Assembly (NCBI GenBank): GCA_011390235.1
Contig: JAABSS010000500.1
Coordinates: 1 to 8,227 of the forward strand
DNA length: 8,227 nt
Origin: Desulfotignum sp.
Lineage (GTDB): Bacteria > Desulfobacterota > Desulfobacteria > Desulfobacterales > Desulfobacteraceae
Direction of reading: 5' to 3'
The translations under genes and the position numbers were made by a program. Below are positions 1 through 8,227 of the stretch, in pieces. The notes below the pieces were generated by a model that was not told where the DNA came from, did no database searches, and saw only the letters and a program-made list of their open reading frames with translations. Position 1 is the stretch's first letter; every line of letters begins with the position of its first letter.

Positions 1-2471
<2,471 letters not shown>

Positions 2472-3086
2472 ATGGGATTTTTATCCACCTCTCTTTCCAT
2501 GAGCCGGTATCACATCCAGAATACATTTGACAGTGAACCCATGGAACAGGTGCGCCAGGGATTGATCAAAAATGCCATCCCGAAGCTGGAAAATGAATAC
2601 GAGGAGATCTCCGCCGGCTGGACCCCCTTTGAAAGTCCGTATCTGCCGGATTTTGAAAAATTTTCCTTTGTTTTCGGCAGCTACTTTCTTTTTTCTTTGC
2701 GCATAGATAAAAAATCGATCCCTGCCAAACTGGTGCAAAAACAGATGGCCATTGAAATTGAAAAGAAAAAGGAAAAATCCGGCAGAGATTTTGTTTCCAA
2801 AAATGAAAAATCAGAAATCAAGGAAATGATCATGGATGTGCTCATGCACAAAATGCCTTCCATTCCCAATGTATATGATATTCTCTGGAACTATGAATCA
2901 GCTGACCTTTTTTTGCTCACCACCCAGAAGGCAGCCAATGAATTTTTTGAAACCATCTTTTTAAAATCCTTTACCCTTAAACCCATCCGCATTTTTCCCT
3001 ATACCCTGGTTGAAACAAAATCTGCTTTTTCATCTGCGCAGAAAGACCGGATTATGACCCTGACCCCCTTACACCATTCGAGGTAG
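2472..3086 (+). CDS. rdgC: RdgC-like recombination-associated protein, N-terminal part (204 aa, ends at in-frame TAG)
   Basis: RdgC of E. coli (about 303 residues) is a dimeric ring-shaped protein that binds duplex DNA and restrains RecA. This ORF resembles its N-terminal half by pattern. It has GW at 49-50 followed by a hydrophobic strand (FSFVFGSYFLFSL), then LRIDKKSIP (76-84), an amphipathic helix with IEIEKKKEKSGRDF, and the KNEKSEIKEM helix (110-119). After these come a tryptophan-containing strand (Trp139), SADLFLL, and a QKAANEFFETI helix, in the same order as in E. coli RdgC. The start is ATG 2472 with AAGGAG five bases upstream. It stops at TAG 3084-3086 after a polar linker, before the expected C-terminal half, which continues in the same frame from 3090. 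Base composition is more AT-rich and lysine-rich than in dnaN or gyrB. Nearness to dnaN and gyrB fits a replication/recombination role. The family call comes from recalled motif order, not a search; the DNA-binding and RecA-inhibiting role is inferred for this protein. Confidence 0.72.
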   Translation: MGFLSTSLSMSRYHIQNTFDSEPMEQVRQGLIKNAIPKLENEYEEISAGWTPFESPYLPDFEKFSFVFGSYFLFSLRIDKKSIPAKLVQKQMAIEIEKKKEKSGRDFVSKNEKSEIKEMIMDVLMHKMPSIPNVYDILWNYESADLFLLTTQKAANEFFETIFLKSFTLKPIRIFPYTLVETKSAFSSAQKDRIMTLTPLHHSR

Positions 3087-3092
3087 CCCATG
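3080..3092 (+). promoter_or_regulatory. Stop/ribosome-site/start junction inside the rdgC-like pair
   Basis: The sequence reads GAGG (3080-3083), TAG stop (3084-3086), CCC, ATG (3090-3092). The GAGG lies six bases before the ATG, a good Shine-Dalgarno spacing, and it overlaps the last codons of the first ORF. The second ORF can therefore be initiated on its own, most simply by ribosomes terminating at the TAG and restarting. Both ORFs share one frame, so read-through of the TAG would give a continuous protein of 383 residues. The ribosome site is what favours ATG 3090 as a genuine start. Confidence 0.6.
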
Positions 3093-3626
3093 CTGGACAT
3101 TGCAACCGCTTACAATAAATACGGTTTTTTAGGAAATGAATTTTTAACCTGGCTGTGGTTTGTCATTGAAACAGACCAGAATATTACCCAAATCATGGCA
3201 TCCAAAGACCCGGTTGCCTTTCATATCGGCAATTCTCTGGTCCTGGAAAATACGCTGGGAGATAAATCCAAGGAAAAAATCACCATCAAAGGGGACCGGG
3301 CCGGGCTGGAAGAAGGCACCACTGCCTTGAAAAAAGGGGCCAAGGTCACGGAAATGAATCTGGTGTGTACACTAGGCCAGGAAGAGGAATACAAATTCAC
3401 CATCAAAGGGGAGAGCTTTAATATTACCGGGCTGAAAACCCCTGCTGCCGGCGGGGACGGCTCTGATGATGAACTTGAGGGCATGGTAATTGAAAAAGCC
3501 CTGTTGCTGTTCAGGATCACACAGGTTATTGACACCCTGTTTTTGGCTTACCTGGACCAGCGCATAGCAGATGACTGGAAAAACAAAGGCTTAACCCAGA
3601 TGCGCGCCTGGATATACAATGATTAA
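3090..3626 (+). CDS. RdgC-like protein, C-terminal part (178 aa)
   Basis: Seen: an N-terminal motif LGNEFLTWLWF (residues 11-21), then a beta-rich stretch EKITIKGDRAGL, a helix ending in KKGAKVTEMNL, YKFTIKGESFNITGLKTP, a Gly/Asp-rich turn (AAGGDGSDDE), and a C-terminal helix rich in Leu and Ile. The order of strand, 'DL/AGL' turn, helix, 'GKxVTxLxL' strand, 'F-x-I/L' strand and 'LK' matches the C-terminal half of E. coli RdgC, where the corresponding stretch contains IRCKKQDL and GKVVTKLAL. I recall EFLTWLW-type motifs from RdgC-like proteins of delta-proteobacteria, but could not check this. The start is ATG 3090, supported by GAGG at 3080-3083. It begins one codon after the TAG of the upstream ORF, in the same frame, so the two are probably made from one transcript and assemble into one RdgC-like unit. 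If read alone it would be called hypothetical. No internal stops or frameshifts are present, which argues against long-standing decay. Confidence 0.65.
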   Translation: MLDIATAYNKYGFLGNEFLTWLWFVIETDQNITQIMASKDPVAFHIGNSLVLENTLGDKSKEKITIKGDRAGLEEGTTALKKGAKVTEMNLVCTLGQEEEYKFTIKGESFNITGLKTPAAGGDGSDDELEGMVIEKALLLFRITQVIDTLFLAYLDQRIADDWKNKGLTQMRAWIYND

Positions 3627-3631
3627 AATTA

Positions 3632-3668
3632 TGTTCAAAAAATGTTCAAACTCGCCCCTTTTTGAACA
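3632..3668. repeat. Three copies of TGTTCAAA: two direct, one inverted
   Basis: TGTTCAAA occurs at 3632-3639 and 3643-3650, exactly 11 bases apart, and its inverse TTTGAACA at 3661-3668. The second copy and the inverse can form an 8-bp stem with a 10-base loop, starting 17 bases after the rdgC-like stop codon and followed by CCTTTTG. It could be a weak terminator, but the stem is AT-rich and the T tract is short. The one-helical-turn spacing of the direct copies also suits a protein-binding site. Both uses are inference. Confidence 0.4.
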
Positions 3669-3847
3669 CCTTTTGCAGCAGGGGTACAAAACCTGTGACC
3701 TCTGTGCTTTATACCAACATAATTTCAACAATAAAATTATAAAAATATAATGTAAATTCAATTGACTAAAAAGTTTTAAACATATGAACACCCCTTATTG
3801 TTATTATTATTTTTTAAAATTCAATTATAAACAAATAACCACAATAT

Positions 3848-3861
3848 TTATCAATTGATAA
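3848..3861. repeat. 14-bp perfect palindrome upstream of dnaN
   Basis: TTATCAATTGATAA reads the same on both strands. It ends ten bases before the -35 element of the probable dnaN promoter, a usual position for a regulator site. In sequence this AT-rich, short palindromes also arise by chance. Confidence 0.4.
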
Positions 3862-3871
3862 TTGCCCTGTT

Positions 3872-3900
3872 TTGATATAAATATCTTGGGGATATACAAT
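3872..3900 (+). promoter_or_regulatory. Probable sigma70-type promoter of dnaN-gyrB
   Basis: TTGATA (3872-3877), a spacer of exactly 17 bases, and TACAAT (3895-3900) each match the sigma70 consensus at five of six positions. Transcription would start near 3907, leaving about 15 bases before the dnaN ATG, with the AAGGA ribosome site (3910-3914) inside this short leader. A second TTGATA at 3855-3860 with TAAATA (3878-3883), also 17 bases apart, is a weaker alternative that overlaps the palindrome at 3848-3861. Confidence 0.55.
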
Positions 3901-3921
3901 ACATAAAAGAAGGAAACCTGA

Positions 3922-7454
<3,533 letters not shown>

Positions 7455-7489
7455 ATATCCATCCCTGTGCGCACCCAGACCGAACTGAC

Positions 7490-7513
7490 AAGTAACTTCA
7501 CGGGAAGTTACTT
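7490..7513. terminator. Perfect 10-bp hairpin with 4-base loop after gyrB
   Basis: AAGTAACTTC (7490-7499), loop ACGG, GAAGTTACTT (7504-7513), starting 36 bases after the gyrB stop. The run of T after it is short (CTTTGAAG), so it is a poor classical terminator. It may slow polymerase or protect the 3' end of the dnaN-gyrB message, with the stronger terminator at 7534-7585 finishing the job. It could also be a copy of a dispersed palindromic repeat. Confidence 0.5.
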
Positions 7514-7533
7514 TGAAGAAATTTCTCGTAAAT

Positions 7534-7585
7534 ATAAAAAGACCTGATATCCCTGAAAAAAGATGCGGATATCAGGTCTTTTTAT
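7534..7585. terminator. Bidirectional intrinsic terminator between gyrB and the aminotransferase gene
   Basis: A perfect 19-bp inverted repeat (7534-7552 and 7567-7585) encloses a 14-base loop. The core is GACCTGATATCC / GGATATCAGGTC, flanked by an A run on the left and a T run on the right, so each strand's transcript has a G+C-containing stem ending in a U tract. It lies between converging genes and directly abuts the aminotransferase stop codon (TAA on the minus strand, 7588-7586). It should end transcription from both sides. Confidence 0.9.
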
Positions 7586-8227
7586 TTATAATTCTGCTGC
7601 CAGGGTATCCATGGCTTTTTTCATCTGCCGCATGGCCTGGCGCAACCGCTCCTCATTTTCCACCAGGGCCAGGCGCAGGTACCCTTCGCCCTCCTCACTG
7701 AACCCGGTGCCCGGGGCAACCGCCACATTGGCCCGGTCCATCATCTCGATGGCAAACTGCATGGCCCCCATTTTGTCAAAGGGTGCCGGAATTTTTGCCC
7801 ACACAAACATGCCTGCCTTGGGCGGGGTGATATCCCATCCCATGCGGGACAGGCCGTTACACAGCACATCCCGTCTGGTTTCATAGGTTTTGGCCAGCAC
7901 CGGGACAGTGTCATCACAGTCCCGCAGGGCAATGATACCCGCCACCTGGATGGCCGAGAATATACCATAGTCAAAATATCCCTTGATCTGCCCCAGGGCC
8001 TTGACGATCTGTTCATTGCCCACACAGTAGCCGATGCGCCAGCCGGCCATGTTGTAGGATTTGGAAAACGAGCCGAATTCCACCCCCACATCCTTGGCCC
8101 CGGGAGCCTCCAGAAAACTGGGGGCTTTGTATCCGTCAAAGGTGATCATGGAATAGGCAAAATCATTGATCACCATGAATTTGAATCGCTTGGCCAGGGC
8201 CACGATCTCTTCAAAAAACGCAGTGTC
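7586..8227 (-). CDS. alaC: AlaC-type PLP-dependent aminotransferase, C-terminal 213 residues (partial, N-terminus beyond right edge)
   Basis: Class I/II (fold type I) aminotransferase, probably alanine transaminase: pyruvate plus glutamate to alanine plus 2-oxoglutarate, in the cytoplasm. The reverse-strand frame is open from 8227 to the stop at 7588-7586. Numbering from the window edge: NDFAY (Asp22 and Tyr25, PLP ring and O3 contacts), [16 protein letters not shown] (Lys56 forms the internal aldimine, Arg64 binds the phosphate), and YLRLALVEN (Arg185, substrate carboxylate). The segment [19 protein letters not shown] and the motif [12 protein letters not shown] closely match E. coli AlaC (YfdZ, about 412 residues), so about half the protein is present. 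The GTG at 8203 is internal, because family-like sequence (TAFFEEI) continues upstream to the edge. The same family includes LL-diaminopimelate aminotransferases, so the exact substrate is less certain than the family. It is convergent with gyrB and last in its transcription unit. Confidence 0.88.
   Translation of the reverse strand, partial: DTAFFEEIVALAKRFKFMVINDFAYSMITFDGYKAPSFLEAPGAKDVGVEFGSFSKSYNMAGWRIGYCVGNEQIVKALGQIKGYFDYGIFSAIQVAGIIALRDCDDTVPVLAKTYETRRDVLCNGLSRMGWDITPPKAGMFVWAKIPAPFDKMGAMQFAIEMMDRANVAVAPGTGFSEEGEGYLRLALVENEERLRQAMRQMKKAMDTLAAEL

Larger units (their letters stand above)
3627..3921. other. Very AT-rich intergenic region upstream of dnaN
   Basis: 295 bases without a supported gene. 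By hand count 3721-3900 is about 19% G+C, against roughly half G+C in gyrB, and it includes A/T runs such as the stretch at 3797-3820. It contains the TGTTCAAA repeats (3632-3668), a 14-bp palindrome (3848-3861) and the probable dnaN promoter (3872-3900). I looked on both strands for DnaA boxes (TTATNCACA). The best matches, for example ATAACCACA at 3834-3842, have two mismatches and do not cluster, so an origin is not supported even though the AT-richness resembles an unwinding element. A reverse-strand ORF at 3591-3791 has no recognisable features and is not accepted. Confidence 0.6.

Noticed and set aside
2479..2487. TTATCCACC, one mismatch from a DnaA box
   Set aside because: It is a single copy inside the start of the rdgC-like coding region, with no partner boxes nearby.
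3675..3710. Reverse-strand stretch resembling a tRNA variable loop and T arm (AGGTCACAGGTTTTGTACC)
   Set aside because: The T loop lacks the TTCGANT consensus, the stem has a mismatch, and no acceptor, D arm or anticodon arm can be found around it. At most it is a chance resemblance or a decayed remnant.
3591..3791. Small minus-strand ORF of 66 codons in the dnaN upstream gap
   Set aside because: No ribosome site or recognisable feature. It overlaps the end of the rdgC-like gene and lies in AT-rich non-coding sequence.

Overview
The window looks like a chromosomal segment of an anaerobic bacterium, most likely a sulfate reducer of the Desulfobacterota (Desulfobacteraceae-like). This is inferred from a single-chain pyruvate:ferredoxin oxidoreductase whose active-site numbering matches my recollection of the Desulfovibrio africanus enzyme, from moderate-GC genes separated by very AT-rich gaps, and from the overall protein character. 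No taxonomic marker was searched.

Layout. (1) Positions 1-2267, minus strand: the N-terminal 755 codons of pyruvate:ferredoxin oxidoreductase (nifJ/por), running off the left edge. (2) 2268-2471: an AT-rich divergent promoter region. (3) 2472-3626, plus strand: two abutting ORFs in the same frame that together resemble one RdgC (recombination-associated protein). They are separated only by an in-frame TAG and one codon. (4) 3627-3921: an extremely AT-rich gap with small repeats, a 14-bp perfect palindrome and a good sigma70-type promoter. (5) 3922-5043 dnaN (sliding clamp) and 5040-7454 gyrB (gyrase subunit B), overlapping by ATGA and so probably translationally coupled. (6) 7455-7585: two strong hairpins, the second a perfect 19-bp bidirectional terminator between the converging genes. 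(7) 7586-8227, minus strand: the C-terminal half of an AlaC-type PLP aminotransferase, running off the right edge.

How it fits together. rdgC-like, dnaN and gyrB form a replication/recombination group: DNA-end or RecA control, the polymerase clamp, and supercoiling. No dnaA is present and no convincing DnaA-box cluster is visible. The flanking genes both act on pyruvate: oxidation to acetyl-CoA with reduction of ferredoxin, and amination to alanine.

Most of the window is ordinary housekeeping sequence. The point most worth following is the RdgC-like protein split at an in-frame TAG with a well-placed internal ribosome binding site. I see no mobile element, CRISPR array, convincing RNA gene or clearly novel system.
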